From: Pseudomaricurvus sp033283175
GTDB lineage: Bacteria; Pseudomonadota; Gammaproteobacteria; Pseudomonadales; Cellvibrionaceae
Length of the DNA stretch: 64,000 bases
Reading direction: 5' to 3'
Assembly: GCA_033283175.1 (NCBI GenBank)
Contig: JAWMQM010000002.1
Span: 620,001 to 684,000 of the forward strand
Part shown: positions 20,248-29,844 of the stretch, piece by piece
Numbering within the stretch: the first letter of the stretch is position 1
Layout of the letters: each line of letters begins with the position of its first letter
Notes under the pieces: generated by a model
The model's database searches: none
Told to the model about the DNA's origin: nothing
What the model saw: only the letters and a program-made list of their open reading frames with translations
Program-made: the position numbers and the translations under genes

Positions 20248-21654
20248 TTACGGTTCAAGGCCGGAACCCGCCTGCAGGTCCGGCTGTAACTTGCTGCGCA
20301 AGGATACCACTTCACCGATGATGATCAGCGTGGGCGCACGCAACTCCTCGGAAGCGACCTTCTGCGGCAGCGTCTGGAGCGTACCGGTTACTACCCGTTG
20401 CTCGGGCAGGGTACCCTTCTCCACCACCGCTGCCGGTGTTGTCGCGGCCCGGCCATGACGCATAAGTGCCGCACAAATGGCTTCCAGCCCGGTCAGCCCC
20501 ATATAAAATACCAGCGTCTGGTTACTCGCGGCCAATTCGGGCCAGGGCAGATTGATCTGGTTATTCTGCAGGTGACCGGTGACAAAACGCACCGATTGCG
20601 AGTGATCGCGATGAGTCAGTGGAATGCCGGCGTAGCTGGAACAGCCGGAGGCGGCGGTAATCCCCGGCACCACCTGAAATGGCACACCGGCGTCCGCCAG
20701 CAGCTCCAGCTCCTCACCACCGCGCCCAAAGATAAACGGGTCACCGCCCTTCAGTCGCAACACATTGTGTCCAGCCAGCGCCAGATCCACCAACCGCTGA
20801 TTGATTTCCGGCTGCGGCAAGGCGTGATTGGATTGCTGTTTACCCACATAAATGCGCTGACACTGAGGCGGCAACAATTCCATAATGCCGGGTGACACCA
20901 GGCGGTCGTAGAGCACCACTTCGGCCTGCTGTATCAGCCTCAGGGCGCGCAGGGTCAGCAACTCCGGGTCGCCCGGGCCGGCCCCTACCAGATACACCTC
21001 GCCCACCGAATGGCTTGCGGGAGCCCGCTCCAGTGCCTGCTGCAGTACAGCATCCGCCTTATCAGAATCGTTCTGCAACACCAACTGCCCGGCCACACCG
21101 GACAACAGCCGATCCCAGAACCCCTGCCGCGCCCTGTCCTCCGGTACCGCCTGTGCGATGCGTTGCCGCCAACGCTCCGACCAGCGCGCCAGCGCGCCAA
21201 GCCGCACGGGCAGAAACGCTTCCAGCTGGCGCTTAAGATAGCGGGTCAGAGCCGGTGAAGCCCCGCCAGTGTGCACCGCCACCACCAATGGATCACGTTC
21301 GATAATCGCCGGCAAGCTGACGTCGCCGCCTGCGGCATTGCTGGCCTGATTACAGAGAATCCCAAGCTGCTCACACCGCTCCGCTATCGCCGCATTGAGG
21401 TCCCGATCACTGGTAGCGGCCACCACCAGAAACGCCTCGCCAGTGGCCATGGCCTGCGCATCAATCCTCGCCTGCTTCAAGTACAGGGCTTTCTCCCCAA
21501 GCTCTTGAAAACCGGAATCGAACTTCTCTGCCACCACTTCTACCGAGGCACCCGCCCGCAGCAAACCACGCGCCTTGCGCAGCGCGATACTGCCACCACC
21601 AAAGATCAGACAGTGGCGCCCGCGCAGACGCACAAACAGCGGAAAATACTCCAT
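20248..21654 (-). CDS. cysG: Siroheme synthase (trifunctional CysG)
   Basis: Makes siroheme, the cofactor of the CysI encoded in this window. Residues 1 to about 210 form the precorrin-2 dehydrogenase/ferrochelatase part (MEYFPLFVRLRGRHCLIFGGG). The C-terminal half is uroporphyrinogen III methyltransferase, with VYLVGAGPGDPELLTLRA, VGKQ, LKGGDPFIFGRGGEE and VVPGITAASG. The 468-residue length is standard. ATG 21654 is the family start. It follows serS by 120 bases, which hold a GC-rich hairpin (21726-21743) without a T-run. Confidence 0.96.
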   Translation of the reverse strand: MEYFPLFVRLRGRHCLIFGGGSIALRKARGLLRAGASVEVVAEKFDSGFQELGEKALYLKQARIDAQAMATGEAFLVVAATSDRDLNAAIAERCEQLGILCNQASNAAGGDVSLPAIIERDPLVVAVHTGGASPALTRYLKRQLEAFLPVRLGALARWSERWRQRIAQAVPEDRARQGFWDRLLSGVAGQLVLQNDSDKADAVLQQALERAPASHSVGEVYLVGAGPGDPELLTLRALRLIQQAEVVLYDRLVSPGIMELLPPQCQRIYVGKQQSNHALPQPEINQRLVDLALAGHNVLRLKGGDPFIFGRGGEELELLADAGVPFQVVPGITAASGCSSYAGIPLTHRDHSQSVRFVTGHLQNNQINLPWPELAASNQTLVFYMGLTGLEAICAALMRHGRAATTPAAVVEKGTLPEQRVVTGTLQTLPQKVASEELRAPTLIIIGEVVSLRSKLQPDLQAGSGLEP

Positions 21655-21774
21655 GACGGATCGGTGCCCAGTTGAGGATGGGAGAAAGGCTCTGGCGTTC
21701 AGTATACAACAGAGCCAGGGGACTGCCCGCCCGGCAGGGCGGGAGCTGCATGATAAACCAGAGGGCGTAGCTGC

Positions 21775-23052
21775 CTAGCCAATCACTTCCAGACCGCCCA
21801 TATAAGGGCGCAGGACTTCCGGTACCACAATGGTTCCATCTGCCTGTTGGTAGTTTTCCAGCACCGCAATCAGGGTGCGTCCCACTGCCAGGCCGGAGCC
21901 ATTGAGGGTGTGCAGCAACTCCGGCTTGCCGGTCTCCGGATTTTTGAAACGGGCTTTCATTCGCCGTGCCTGGAAATCGCGGAAGTTACTGCAGGAGGAG
22001 ATCTCCCGGTACTTTTCCTGGGACGGCAGCCACACTTCAATATCGTAAGTCTTGGCAGCAGAGAAGCCCAGGTCACCACCACAGAGAATGACGGTGCGGT
22101 ATGGCAGCCCCAGCGCCTGCAGGATCGCTTCGGCGTGGCCGGTCAACTGCTCCAGCGCCGCTTCGGAATCTTCCGGACGCACGAACTGCACCAGTTCCAC
22201 TTTTTCAAATTGGTGCTGGCGAATCATGCCGCGGGTATCGCGGCCGTAGCTGCCGGCCTCTGAACGGAAGCACGGCGTATGACACACGTACTTCAGTGGT
22301 AGTGTTTCCGCATCGCGCACAATTTCATTGCGCAGGATATTGGTGACCGGTACCTCAGCCGTCGGGATCAGGTAGAAGTTACGCTCGTCGTCGAGACGGA
22401 ACAGGTCTTCCTCAAACTTGGGCAGCTGGCCGGTACCGTAAAGGGATTCACGGTTGACCACGTAAGGCACGTAGATTTCATTGTAGCCGTGCACGTTGCC
22501 ATGGGTATTAAGCATGAACTGGATCAGCGCCCGGTGCATACGGGCAATGGCACCCTGCATCACCGCAAAGCGGGAGCCGGTCAGTTTAGCGGCTGTATCA
22601 AAATCGAGCCCCTGCAGCTGCGCGCCCAGGTCAACGTGATCCTTGACTTCAAAACCGAAGGATTTGGGAGTGCCCCAGCGACGCACTTCAACGTTATCGT
22701 CTTCGCTGGCACCTTCAGGTACCTCGTCGGCCGGCACATTGGGAATGACGCTTAACTGGTCGTCGAGACGCTGCTGGACATCACCTAACTGCTGCTCAGC
22801 CTCAGCCAGTTGTTGCTTGAGGTTGTCTACCTCCTGCAACAGCGGGGCAATGTCCTCCCCCGCCGCCTTGGCCTTACCAATGGATTTTGAGCGGGTGTTG
22901 CGCTCCTGCTGCAGGTTCTCGGTTTTCACCTGTATGGCCTTGCGCTCTTCATCAAGCCCGGTCAGCAGTTCAATATCCAGATCAAACCCTTTTTTTGCCA
23001 GTGCGGCTTTTACAGCCTGGGGATTTTCACGGACAGCTTTAAAATCCAACAT
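21775..23052 (-). CDS. serS: Seryl-tRNA synthetase
   Basis: Charges tRNA-Ser (one of which is encoded at 50.4 kb). The N-terminal coiled-coil tRNA-binding arm (about residues 25-105) is rich in heptads of K, E, Q and L. The class II core follows: motif 2 FRSEAGSYGRDTRGMIRQHQF and motif 3 GSGLAVGRTLIAVLENYQ. 425 residues is typical. It starts 14 bases after crcB and is probably cotranscribed with it. Confidence 0.97.
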   Translation of the reverse strand: MLDFKAVRENPQAVKAALAKKGFDLDIELLTGLDEERKAIQVKTENLQQERNTRSKSIGKAKAAGEDIAPLLQEVDNLKQQLAEAEQQLGDVQQRLDDQLSVIPNVPADEVPEGASEDDNVEVRRWGTPKSFGFEVKDHVDLGAQLQGLDFDTAAKLTGSRFAVMQGAIARMHRALIQFMLNTHGNVHGYNEIYVPYVVNRESLYGTGQLPKFEEDLFRLDDERNFYLIPTAEVPVTNILRNEIVRDAETLPLKYVCHTPCFRSEAGSYGRDTRGMIRQHQFEKVELVQFVRPEDSEAALEQLTGHAEAILQALGLPYRTVILCGGDLGFSAAKTYDIEVWLPSQEKYREISSCSNFRDFQARRMKARFKNPETGKPELLHTLNGSGLAVGRTLIAVLENYQQADGTIVVPEVLRPYMGGLEVIG

Positions 23053-23066
23053 AAGTCAGCAACCAA

Positions 23067-23441
23067 TCAAATAAATTTTGTTGTTAAGTAGAGGCCTGCG
23101 GCAGCCGCCATCAGGCAGCCCAGCACATTAGCCAGTACATAAGTGAGAGCGATAGCGCTATGGCCGTTCTGCCACAGGGTGACGGCATCCAGTGCAAAAG
23201 TGGAAAACGTGGTAAAGGCCCCGAGAAAACCCGCCATCAACACATTGCGCCATTCCGGAGCCAGCACGCCTTTCTCAATGATCAGCACATAGCAGACGCC
23301 GATCAGCAGGGAGCCCAGCAGATTAACGCACAGCGTTCCCATCGGAAAACGGTTTGCCATCACCGGAAACAGATGCGCCGTAACCGAATAACGGCCCATG
23401 GCACCCAAGGCACCGCCAACAGCCACTGACAGCCAGATCAT
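23067..23441 (-). CDS. crcB: Fluoride ion channel CrcB/Fluc
   Basis: A 124-residue four-span membrane protein that exports fluoride as an antiparallel dimer. Family marks are the N-terminal GGALGAMGRYSV, the central GFLGAFTTFSTFALD with pore phenylalanines, and small residues in each span. It lies between rarA and serS in a tight same-strand run. I see no fluoride riboswitch in the 54 bases before it, so it is likely expressed constitutively with its housekeeping neighbours. Confidence 0.94.
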   Translation of the reverse strand: MIWLSVAVGGALGAMGRYSVTAHLFPVMANRFPMGTLCVNLLGSLLIGVCYVLIIEKGVLAPEWRNVLMAGFLGAFTTFSTFALDAVTLWQNGHSAIALTYVLANVLGCLMAAAAGLYLTTKFI

Positions 23442-23495
23442 CTGTTGCTCTCCTGCAGGTTCATTTCAGTTTCCACTTCACTCTCTGAGGACAGA

Positions 23496-24851
23496 TCAAC
23501 GCTCGCTGCCATCGCTGTCGCCATAACGCTGCCAGGGACTCTGTTCATCCAGCTGGCGCAAATAGCGCAATTTTTCACCAATCTTCTGTTCCAGGCCCCG
23601 ATCTACCGGATGGTAGTAGTCGCGCTGTCCCAGTGCTTCGGGAAAATAATTCTCCCCGGCCGCATAAGCACCCGGCTCATCGTGGGCGTAGCGGTACTCC
23701 CGCCCATAGGACATGGATTTCATCAGTGTGGTTGGCGCATTACGCAGGTGCAACGGCACCTCGTGGCTGGGCTGGGATTTTACCTCTGCCATTGCGGTGT
23801 TAAAAGCCTTGTACACCGCGTTGCTCTTGGGAGCCGCCGCCAGGTAGACCAACGCCTGGGCAATCGCCAGCTCTCCCTCCGGGCTGCCGAGCCGCTCCTG
23901 CACCTCCCAGGCGTTCAGACAGATCTGTAGGGCCCGGGGATCGGCGTTGCCAATATCCTCACTGGCCATACGCACCACGCGACGCGCTATATAGAGCGGA
24001 TCGCAGCCTCCGTCCAGCATGCGGGCAAACCAGTAGAGCGCGCCATCGGCACTCGAGCCCCTGACCGACTTGTGCAGCGCCGATATCTGCTCGTAAAACA
24101 CATCCCCGCCGCGGTCGAAGCGACGCACCTCATTGGAGAGTATCTCCTGCACGATGGACTCAGTGACCAGCTTACCCTCGCTGGCGGGCTCAGCCAGATC
24201 GGCGGCAATCTCCAGCAGGTTGAGCAGCTTGCGGCCGTCGCCATCGGCAGCGTGGGCCAGGGTCTCCAGTAGTGCTTCATCGATCTGTAAGGTGTCGCTA
24301 CCCAAACCATGCTCGGTGTCAGCCAGGGCCCGATGGGCCATCGCCAGCAAATGCCGGTGCTCCAAAGGCCGGAGAACATACACCCGGGCACGGGACAGGA
24401 GCGCATTGTTGAGGGAAAAAGAGGGGTTCTCGGTAGTGGCGCCGATAAAGATCACCGTGCCGTCCTCCACATAAGGAAGGAAGGCATCCTGCTGCGCCTT
24501 GTTGAAGCGGTGCACCTCGTCCACAAACAGGATGGTCTGCTGCCCGCTCTGCTGCTGCAGTTGCTGGGCAACCGCCACCGCAGCGCGGATATCCTTGACC
24601 CCGGCCAGGACAGCAGAGAGTGTCTCGAAGTGGGCATCACTGAGTTCGGCAAGCATACGGGCCATAGAGGTCTTGCCCACACCGGGAGGCCCCCACAGCA
24701 CCATGGAATGCAACTGCTGGCGTTCAATAGCCTCGCGCAGCGGCTTGCCTTCGGCGAACAGGTGCTCCTGACCGATGTAATCCTGGGGACGCCGGGGGCG
24801 CAGGCGCGCCGCCAGTGGTTGGTAAACCTCTTTGCTGAACAGATCACTCAT
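23496..24851 (-). CDS. rarA: Replication-associated recombination protein A (RarA/MgsA)
   Basis: A clamp-loader-like AAA+ ATPase that acts at stalled forks. Walker A is GPPGVGKT (residues 54-61), Walker B-like FVDEVHRFNKAQQD follows, with sensor and arginine-finger region ATTENPSFSLNNALLSRARVY. The C-terminal tetramerisation part includes YGREYRYAHDEPGAY and NYFPE. 451 residues is standard. Its start overlaps the lolA stop by eight bases, so the two are translationally coupled. Confidence 0.96.
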   Translation of the reverse strand: MSDLFSKEVYQPLAARLRPRRPQDYIGQEHLFAEGKPLREAIERQQLHSMVLWGPPGVGKTSMARMLAELSDAHFETLSAVLAGVKDIRAAVAVAQQLQQQSGQQTILFVDEVHRFNKAQQDAFLPYVEDGTVIFIGATTENPSFSLNNALLSRARVYVLRPLEHRHLLAMAHRALADTEHGLGSDTLQIDEALLETLAHAADGDGRKLLNLLEIAADLAEPASEGKLVTESIVQEILSNEVRRFDRGGDVFYEQISALHKSVRGSSADGALYWFARMLDGGCDPLYIARRVVRMASEDIGNADPRALQICLNAWEVQERLGSPEGELAIAQALVYLAAAPKSNAVYKAFNTAMAEVKSQPSHEVPLHLRNAPTTLMKSMSYGREYRYAHDEPGAYAAGENYFPEALGQRDYYHPVDRGLEQKIGEKLRYLRQLDEQSPWQRYGDSDGSER

Positions 24852-25464
24852 TGATCAGTATGTCGCTTCCCGGTGGCGGCTCGAAGGTGAAATAGTCCTT
24901 GGGCTGCTGCTCTGCGGCCTTAACGCCGTTGAACACAAAGCGCGTGGTCTGGCCCAGGGAATCCAGTAACTCCATGGAGGCCAGCAGCTGCTTGCGGAAG
25001 CTGAGGCGCAACTCGGTAAACGCCTGATCATCGTTCGGTTGCAGGCGGTAGTTGCCCTTGCTGCCGGACACCGTGTAGTGACGACGAATGGTGGCAAGAT
25101 CACCGGACAGTATCACCGCCGGGCTGCTGGAGACCTGCTGCTCCAGCCGGGACACCGTCACCTGCTCCAGATCCGGATCGTACAGCCACACCGTAGCACC
25201 GTCGGTCACCAACAGCTGCGGGAAAGGGTCAGTGGTCTCCCAGCGCAGCATCTGAGGCCGCTGCATCGCAAACTTGCCGGACGACTCCTGCAGCAGGCTG
25301 CCATCGTTGCCATACTGCTGCTGGGTGAAGCTGCCGCTTAAGCTCGCCACACTGGATAACTCTTTCACCAGCGCTTCGGCACTGTCGGCCCTTGCCAATA
25401 CGGCGCCGAAGAGCAGGCTCACGAACAGTACAACACCAATAACCCGGCTGTGTTTCAGCAACAT
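24844..25464 (-). CDS. lolA: Outer-membrane lipoprotein carrier LolA
   Basis: The periplasmic chaperone that ferries lipoproteins from LolCDE to LolB. The 206-residue protein has a signal peptide (VIGVVLFVSLLFGAVLARA, cut near residue 26). The mature part has the LolA pattern: SGSFTQQQY, SSGKFAMQRPQMLRWETTDPFPQLLVTDG and LWLYDPDLEQVTV. It follows ftsK by 51 bases and overlaps rarA, the order conserved in pseudomonads. Confidence 0.95.
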   Translation of the reverse strand: MLLKHSRVIGVVLFVSLLFGAVLARADSAEALVKELSSVASLSGSFTQQQYGNDGSLLQESSGKFAMQRPQMLRWETTDPFPQLLVTDGATVWLYDPDLEQVTVSRLEQQVSSSPAVILSGDLATIRRHYTVSGSKGNYRLQPNDDQAFTELRLSFRKQLLASMELLDSLGQTTRFVFNGVKAAEQQPKDYFTFEPPPGSDILINE

Positions 25465-25515
25465 AAAAGATCCTTTGTAACCTGATGACCCTGGAGCGGC
25501 AGCGGCCAGTATTCG

Positions 25516-27864
25516 TCAGTGTTTGGGGGGCGGAGGCGCCAGCACCTCACGATTGCCATTGGCGCCCATCTCGGAAACCACGCCGGAAGCTTCCATGGTT
25601 TCGATAAGCCGGGCAGCCCGGTTGTAACCGACCCGCAATTTCCGCTGTACGGAAGAGATAGACGCCTTGCGACTCTCGGTCACAAAGGCCACCGCTTCGT
25701 CATACAGGGGATCCGACTCATCGCTGCCCTCTTCACCACCTTCAGTGGCCAATCCGGGCACAGGGATGCTGTTGGCGCTGTCATCTACGACACCTTCCAG
25801 ATAATCCGGTTCACCGCGTTTCTTCCAGTCACTGACCACCTTGTGCACTTCGTGATCATCCACAAAAGCACCGTGCACCCGCTGCGGCAAACTGGTACCC
25901 GGCGGCAAGTAGAGCATGTCACCGTGACCCAGCAACTGCTCGGCACCACCCTGGTCGAGAATGGTACGGGAATCGATTTTGGACGAAACCTGAAACGCGA
26001 TACGGGTGGGTACGTTGGCCTTGATCAGGCCGGTGATCACATCCACCGACGGACGCTGGGTAGCGAGGATCAGGTGAATACCGGCGGCTCGGGCTTTCTG
26101 CGCAATTCGGGCAATCAACTGCTCTACTTTCTTGCCGACAATCATCATCATATCGGCAAATTCATCGATCACCACAACGATGGCAGGCAAGGTATCCAGG
26201 TTCGGGGGCGTAGCCACCTCTTCACCCGCCTGATAGTGCTCTTCCGGGTTCCAGAACGGATCCGGAATCGGCTCGCCGCGACGGTTGGCCTCTTCTACCT
26301 TGCGGTTATAGCCCGCCAGGTTACGCACACCCATGGCCGCCATTAGTTTGTAGCGACGTTCCATCTCGCCCACGCTCCAGCGCAGACCGTTGGCAGCGTC
26401 GTTCATATCGGTAATCACCGGTGTCAGCAGATGGGGAATGCCTTCGTACACCGACAGCTCCAGCATCTTCGGATCCACCAGAATCAGGCGCACATCCTTG
26501 GGCGAGGATTTGTACAGCAAGCTCAGCAGCATGACGTTCACGCCCACGGACTTACCGGAGCCGGTGGTGCCGGCCACCAGCAGGTGCGGCATCTTGGCCA
26601 GGTCTGCCACCACTGGCTCGCCTTCGATGTCGTGACCCAGCGCCATGGTCAACGGGGACTTGGAATTGTCATACACATCCGAAGCCAGCACCTCCCTCAA
26701 GCGCACCATTTCACGGTGCTCGTTGGGGATCTCAATACCGACCACGGATTTGCCTGGAATCACCTCCACCACGCGCACACTGATCACCGCCAGCGAACGG
26801 GCAAGATCCTTGGCCAGGTTAGTGATACGGCTGGCTTTCACACCCGCCGCAGGCTGCAACTCGAACCGGGTTACAACCGGACCCGGCAACACGGAAACCA
26901 CTTCGGCATCCACATTAAAGTCTTTCAGCTTCAGCTCCAGCAGACGCGACATCGCCTCAAGCGACTCTTTCGAGTAGCCCTTGCTGTTGGATTTATCCAC
27001 CGGGTCCAGCAGCGTCAATGGCGGCAGGTCACCCACCACCGGGGTGTCATCAAACAGGGTCGCCTGCTTCTCTTTCTCAAGGCGCGGGCTGGGTTTGGCC
27101 TTCTTCACCGGCTCCGTGATAGTGGGTGGTGTGCGCTCTTTCTGCTTCGCAGTCTCTTTTTCGATCACCACCCGACGCGCCTGCTGCGCCTTTTCTGCCA
27201 CGCTTTTCTCGTGACGGCGTTGCTGGTAACCGCGCCATGAAGTAATGGCCTTGTCGATCAGGCTCAAGGTCAACGCACCGATGCCATCCATCAACGCCAA
27301 CCAGGAGAGATCAGTAAACACCGTCATGCCAAACAGAAATACAGCCGCCAGCAGCAGCGTGCCGCCCACATAACTGAAGGCAGACTCCACACCGGTAGCC
27401 ACACTGGAGCCGAGCACACCGCCATTGGAAAACGGCAACTCACCCGACTCCATACCAAAATAGAGGCTGGTCATGGCCGTGGCTGAGAGCATCACCAAAA
27501 CAAAACCCACCACCCGCAGGCCGAAGACCACGCCGTCGAACTCCTTGCTGGAATCACGCTGACGGAAAAGCTGCCAGGCACGGTAGGCGATCAACAAAGG
27601 AAAGAGATAGGCCATGTAGCCAAAGAGGGAGAAAAAGACATCTGCCAGCCAGGCGCCAAATACACCACCGGCGTTGCGCACCGCAGCGCCGCTGCCGGTA
27701 CTGGACCAGCCCGGATCCGACGGCACATAGGAGACCAGGGCCATCACCAGGAAGGCGCACAGAGCCACCAGCCCTATCAGTGCCCCTTCCGTGAGTATCT
27801 TCAGCGACATGTGGCTTCTGGGTGCCATGGACGAAGCTTCTGCGGTTGACTGTTTGGACTTCAA
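25516..27864 (-). CDS. ftsK: DNA translocase FtsK
   Basis: Links chromosome dimer resolution to septation. The N-terminal part has four membrane spans, then a short charged linker (about 100 residues), the RecA-like motor with Walker A GTTGSGKS (lysine about 438) and VVIDEFADMMM, and a C-terminal gamma winged helix that reads KOPS sites (RKASISSVQRKLRVGYNRAARLIE). The open frame reaches a GTG at 27942. I prefer TTG 27864, which has AGGTGA just before it and gives a family-like N-terminus (782 residues). ATG 27828 is another option. This is the short-linker form. Confidence 0.93.
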   Translation of the reverse strand: MKSKQSTAEASSMAPRSHMSLKILTEGALIGLVALCAFLVMALVSYVPSDPGWSSTGSGAAVRNAGGVFGAWLADVFFSLFGYMAYLFPLLIAYRAWQLFRQRDSSKEFDGVVFGLRVVGFVLVMLSATAMTSLYFGMESGELPFSNGGVLGSSVATGVESAFSYVGGTLLLAAVFLFGMTVFTDLSWLALMDGIGALTLSLIDKAITSWRGYQQRRHEKSVAEKAQQARRVVIEKETAKQKERTPPTITEPVKKAKPSPRLEKEKQATLFDDTPVVGDLPPLTLLDPVDKSNSKGYSKESLEAMSRLLELKLKDFNVDAEVVSVLPGPVVTRFELQPAAGVKASRITNLAKDLARSLAVISVRVVEVIPGKSVVGIEIPNEHREMVRLREVLASDVYDNSKSPLTMALGHDIEGEPVVADLAKMPHLLVAGTTGSGKSVGVNVMLLSLLYKSSPKDVRLILVDPKMLELSVYEGIPHLLTPVITDMNDAANGLRWSVGEMERRYKLMAAMGVRNLAGYNRKVEEANRRGEPIPDPFWNPEEHYQAGEEVATPPNLDTLPAIVVVIDEFADMMMIVGKKVEQLIARIAQKARAAGIHLILATQRPSVDVITGLIKANVPTRIAFQVSSKIDSRTILDQGGAEQLLGHGDMLYLPPGTSLPQRVHGAFVDDHEVHKVVSDWKKRGEPDYLEGVVDDSANSIPVPGLATEGGEEGSDESDPLYDEAVAFVTESRKASISSVQRKLRVGYNRAARLIETMEASGVVSEMGANGNREVLAPPPPKH

Positions 27865-28128
27865 ATCTTCACCTGATCTGCTGGTCTTGCAAAGTGGCCA
27901 CAGGTGGTCCGGTGGACGGGAATCCTGCCTGCGGTTGTGCACGTCGTTATAATGGCAGGCATTCTACCATTTTTGCGGTTAATGTCTGTGAAACAACCGT
28001 AAACTGCGCGGATCACCTGCGATAGCAAGCGCCAATGACGCTAATTGCACCGCAGCGCTGGAGCCGGCTCAGGCTTTTGACCTATCATTAGGCATCATTT
28101 TTTCAGACTGCCAGATAGGATTTTGCAC
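27865..28128. promoter_or_regulatory. Divergent ftsK/trxB promoter region
   Basis: 264 bases between opposing starts. TTTTGACC near 28075 and an AGGA ribosome site (28117-28120) belong to trxB. AGGTGA before TTG 27864 belongs to ftsK. No clear palindromic operator is visible. Confidence 0.4.
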
Positions 28129-29076
28129 ATGAGCGAGACCCAGCACCACAAGCTGATTATCCTGGGTTCAGGCCCGGCCGGTTACACAGCTGCTATCTAT
28201 GCCGCGCGGGCGAACCTTACCCCGGTTGTCATCACCGGCATGCAGCAAGGTGGCCAGCTTACCACCACCACCGAAGTTGAAAACTGGCCGGGCGGCGTCG
28301 CCGACCTGCAGGGTCCCGACCTGATGATGCAGATGCAGGATCACGCCGAACGCTTCGACACCAAGATCATTTTCGACCACATTCACGAAACCGATCTCAA
28401 CCAGCGTCCCTTTGTCCTCAAGGGTTCCAATACCTACACCTGTGATGCGCTGATCATTGCCACCGGCGCCTCCGCCCAGTACCTGGGACTGCCCTCTGAA
28501 GAGGCCTTTATGGGTAAAGGCGTCAGCGCCTGTGCCACCTGCGATGGTTTTTTCTATCGCAACAAAAAGGTCGCCGTCATTGGCGGCGGCAACACCGCTG
28601 TGGAGGAAGCTCTCTACCTGGCCAACATCGCCTCCGAGGTCACCCTGGTACACCGCCGCGACCAACTGCGCTCCGAAAAGATCCTGCAGGACAAAATTCT
28701 GGCCAAGGCCGAGAGCGGCAACGTCAACGTCGTCTGGAACCACACTCTCGACGAAGTTCTGGGCGATGACAGCGGCGTAACCGGCCTGCGCCTGCGCAGC
28801 ACCCAGGATGACAGCACCACGGAAATTGACGTAGCCGGTGTCTTCATTGCCATTGGTCATAAACCCAACACCGACATTTTTACCGGACAGCTGGACATGA
28901 AAGACGGCTACATTACGATCAAGAGCGGCCTCAATGGTGAAGCTACCAGCACCAGTGTACCCGGTGTATTCGCTGCCGGTGACGTTGCCGACCACGTCTA
29001 TCGCCAGGCCATTACCTCTGCCGGTGCCGGCTGTATGGCGGCACTGGACGCTGAAAAGTATCTGGACGACCTCTGA
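28129..29076 (+). CDS. trxB: Thioredoxin reductase
   Basis: NADPH-dependent flavoprotein that reduces thioredoxin. The 315-residue protein has the FAD motif LGSGPAGYTAAIYAARA, the redox pair C135/C138 in SACATCDGFF, the NADPH fold VIGGGNTAVEEALYL and the C-terminal AAGDVADHVYRQAITSAGAG. Length and cysteine positions match the E. coli enzyme. ATG 28129 is chosen because AGGA precedes it by eight bases; the TTG at 28123 is too close to it. Confidence 0.97.
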   Translation: MSETQHHKLIILGSGPAGYTAAIYAARANLTPVVITGMQQGGQLTTTTEVENWPGGVADLQGPDLMMQMQDHAERFDTKIIFDHIHETDLNQRPFVLKGSNTYTCDALIIATGASAQYLGLPSEEAFMGKGVSACATCDGFFYRNKKVAVIGGGNTAVEEALYLANIASEVTLVHRRDQLRSEKILQDKILAKAESGNVNVVWNHTLDEVLGDDSGVTGLRLRSTQDDSTTEIDVAGVFIAIGHKPNTDIFTGQLDMKDGYITIKSGLNGEATSTSVPGVFAAGDVADHVYRQAITSAGAGCMAALDAEKYLDDL

Positions 29077-29119
29077 TCGCTACGCCGTCCTTGCACTACC
29101 CTGAAAGGCAATACCAGCA

Positions 29120-29842
29120 ATGACCATGTTGCCCTGGATGGATCCGGGTGCGGAGAACTTCCCCCCCAGCAGCAGGGCTCTGGATGAGCCCAACGGTCTT
29201 ATAGCAGCCGGCGGAGACCTGTCCGTCCGGCAGCTTCTGGCCGCCTACCGCAGGGGAATCTTTCCCTGGTACAGTGAAGGACAACCGATTCTCTGGTGGA
29301 CCCCCTCCCCCCGGCTGGTGCTGTTTCCTGACCAGCTGCATATCAGCCGCAGCCTGGCCAAGGTGTTGCGGCAACAAAACTTTCACGTAACCAGCGACCA
29401 GGCTTTTGAGACTGTGATGCACCTCTGTGCGGAACCTCGCCCAGGCCAGGATGGCACGTGGATCAGTGATGAAATGATTGCCGCCTACTGCCAGCTACAC
29501 GCAGCCGGCCACGCCCATTCGGTGGAAGTGTGGCGGGATGGCGAACTGGCTGGCGGTCTCTACGGGGTGGCAATCGGGCCGGTATTCTTTGGCGAATCCA
29601 TGTTCAGCCGCGTGAGCAACGCCTCCAAGGTAGCCTTCACACACCTGATATCCGCCCTTGGCCGCGCGGGCTTTCACATGATCGACTGCCAGGTATACAC
29701 TCAACATCTGGCCAGTCTGGGTGCGATCGAGATCCCCAGGGAAGAGTTCGAGCTCAGGCTGCCACAACCCGCGGCCCAGCCATTGCCCTGGCCGGCCACC
29801 TTGATCAGTCAAACACCGTTTGAGGCAAGTATTCGGGACTGA
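29120..29842 (+). CDS. aat: Leucyl/phenylalanyl-tRNA-protein transferase
   Basis: Adds Leu or Phe to proteins with N-terminal Lys or Arg, marking them for ClpS-ClpAP. The 240-residue protein has family marks GLIAAGGDLS, RGIFPWYSEGQPILWWTPSPR, HSVEVWRDGELAGGLYGVAIG and FFGESMFSRV. It is followed after two bases by bpt. ClpA and ClpS, which act on its products, are encoded within 4 kb. Confidence 0.96.
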   Translation: MTMLPWMDPGAENFPPSSRALDEPNGLIAAGGDLSVRQLLAAYRRGIFPWYSEGQPILWWTPSPRLVLFPDQLHISRSLAKVLRQQNFHVTSDQAFETVMHLCAEPRPGQDGTWISDEMIAAYCQLHAAGHAHSVEVWRDGELAGGLYGVAIGPVFFGESMFSRVSNASKVAFTHLISALGRAGFHMIDCQVYTQHLASLGAIEIPREEFELRLPQPAAQPLPWPATLISQTPFEASIRD

Positions 29843-29844
29843 AC

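Noticed and set aside
23442..23495. Possible fluoride riboswitch before crcB
   Set aside because: Only 54 bases separate it from rarA and the expected pseudoknot motif is not seen.
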